DNA of 64,000 bases from the NCBI RefSeq assembly GCF_000331515.1, contig NZ_AMZO01000001.1, positions 1-64,000 of the forward strand. The letters are read 5' to 3'. This stretch comes from Photobacterium marinum (GTDB lineage Bacteria; Pseudomonadota; Gammaproteobacteria; Enterobacterales; Vibrionaceae). Position numbers and translations under genes: made by a program. Under the pieces are notes generated by a model, which saw only the letters and a list, made by a program, of their open reading frames with translations, was not told where the DNA came from and searched no databases. Shown in pieces: positions 63,353 to 64,000 of this stretch. Numbering within the stretch: position 1 is the first letter of the stretch; the number at the start of each line of letters is the position of its first letter.

Positions 63353-64000
63353 TTAACGACAAGAAGACTTCAGATCCATTGCCGGGAACAGAGGATCGAT
63401 GTCAGTCACTTCTGTTGGGCCGTGGAAACCAGTTACAGCTGGTACTTTACCTTTGTACTTCTCAATCTGAACAACAGCAGAAGCAGCTGAAGTCGCCTGA
63501 GCAAGTTTAGATGAACCGATGTCCTGAGTCAGAACGTTTGGATCACCGTAAGTACATAGTGTACCTGGCTTACCGCCTTCAAGCGGGCTGTACCATGCAC
63601 CTTCGTGGATACGACATACGCCTGGCTTGTAGTCGTCAGTAACTACAGCACCAGCCAGAAGTTCACCACGGTCGTTGAATACGCGAACGATGTCACCAGA
63701 CTTGATGCCACGCGCTTTCGCATCTTCAGTGCTGATGTAGATCGGCTCACGATCTGCTACAGCGTATGTTGCGCGGTGCTCAGTTGAAGAACACAGCTGT
63801 GAGTGCAGACGGTGTTTAGGGTGCGTACTCTGCAGGTTGATCGGGAAGCGATCAGAACGAGGACCACCGTGGCTACGTTCTTTCTTCTCGAACCACATTG
63901 GGTGACCCTGGCAGTCGTCGTAACCCATGTCAGCGATTGTCTTACAGTAGATCTCGATCAGACCAGTAGCTGTACCTAGTGGCTCCAGATCCGGTTCTTT
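63353..64000 (-). CDS. Second TMAO/DMSO reductase-family molybdoenzyme (3' part)
   Basis: The C-terminal 215 residues are present and the gene runs off the window end in frame (the first visible residues are [20 protein letters not shown]). It aligns along its length with the TorA of this window: [59 protein letters not shown] and [20 protein letters not shown] all have counterparts. The C-terminus differs (MDLKSSCR). With torD just downstream it is a second torA-like unit. Whether it prefers TMAO or another N- or S-oxide cannot be told from this part. Confidence 0.92.
   Translation of the reverse strand, partial: KEPDLEPLGTATGLIEIYCKTIADMGYDDCQGHPMWFEKKERSHGGPRSDRFPINLQSTHPKHRLHSQLCSSTEHRATYAVADREPIYISTEDAKARGIKSGDIVRVFNDRGELLAGAVVTDDYKPGVCRIHEGAWYSPLEGGKPGTLCTYGDPNVLTQDIGSSKLAQATSAASAVVQIEKYKGKVPAVTGFHGPTEVTDIDPLFPAMDLKSSCR

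Noticed and set aside
1..64000. CRISPR arrays, transposases, integrases, phage genes
   Set aside because: I looked for regularly spaced repeats and for typical protein motifs on both strands and found none.

Overview
The window looks like a chromosome segment of a marine gammaproteobacterium of the family Vibrionaceae (Photobacterium, Grimontia or Vibrio-like; genus not settled). The clues are the hutWXZ // tonB-exbBD-hutBCD haem locus in its Vibrio arrangement, a VCC-type haemolysin next to a TLH-type phospholipase, TMAO respiration genes, a TfoX/TfoY regulator with a Vc2-like c-di-GMP riboswitch, and small Vibrio-type proteins. I saw no insertion sequences, phage genes, CRISPR arrays or replication origins.

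Layout. 1-350: end of a tRNA cluster (partial Ser-like tRNA, tRNA-Asp) with terminators. 351-8403: a dihaem cytochrome c peroxidase-like protein, a small DUF465/YdcH protein, the GltS glutamate/Na+ symporter, an unknown 114-aa protein and a cache-PAS-PAS-GGDEF-EAL c-di-GMP enzyme. 8590-11716: toxin pair (GDSL phospholipase and beta-pore-forming cytolysin). 12174-14773: glyoxalase I with a DJ-1/PfpI protein, then a divergent alpha/beta hydrolase. 14931-18825: torECA TMAO respiration operon. 19422-22331: artPIQM arginine ABC transporter. 22631-24847: divergent punC/punR purine-efflux pair. 25227-32277: a ynj-type operon (ynjA, a TVP38-disulfide reductase fusion, ynjB, ynjC, ynjD, ynjF). 33088-35139: tfoY-like gene behind a c-di-GMP-I riboswitch, then purR. 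35295-35438: a candidate FNR-dependent small RNA. 35577-42993: haem uptake and degradation. 44021-59596: a complete ethanolamine-utilisation microcompartment operon. 59692-64000: an orphan Cys-rich protein, a LysR/LysE pair, a periplasmic coiled-coil protein, torD and the 3' end of a second TMAO reductase.

How the genes work together. The eut operon supplies an ethanolamine permease (EutH), B12-dependent ammonia lyase (EutBC) with reactivase (EutA) and adenosyltransferase (EutT), aldehyde dehydrogenase (EutE), alcohol dehydrogenase (EutG), phosphotransacetylase (EutD) and acetate kinase-like EutQ, enclosed in a shell of EutS, two BMC-H proteins, EutN and EutL. It differs from the enteric eut operon by carrying pduS and pduT homologues (a flavin/Fe-S cobalamin reductase and an Fe-S shell protein) where enterics have eutK and eutR; no eut regulator is in the window. 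The haem locus imports haem with TonB energy and degrades it with HutW/X/Z; a Fur-like site sits in the divergent promoter region. The tor genes and the FNR site indicate anaerobic or microaerobic life.

The points most worth following are the PduS/PduT-equipped eut locus, matching encapsulation-type N-termini on EutE, EutC and EutG, the FNR-box/terminator pair that looks like a small RNA gene, the riboswitch-terminator unit before tfoY, and the membrane-oxidoreductase fusion in the ynj operon.
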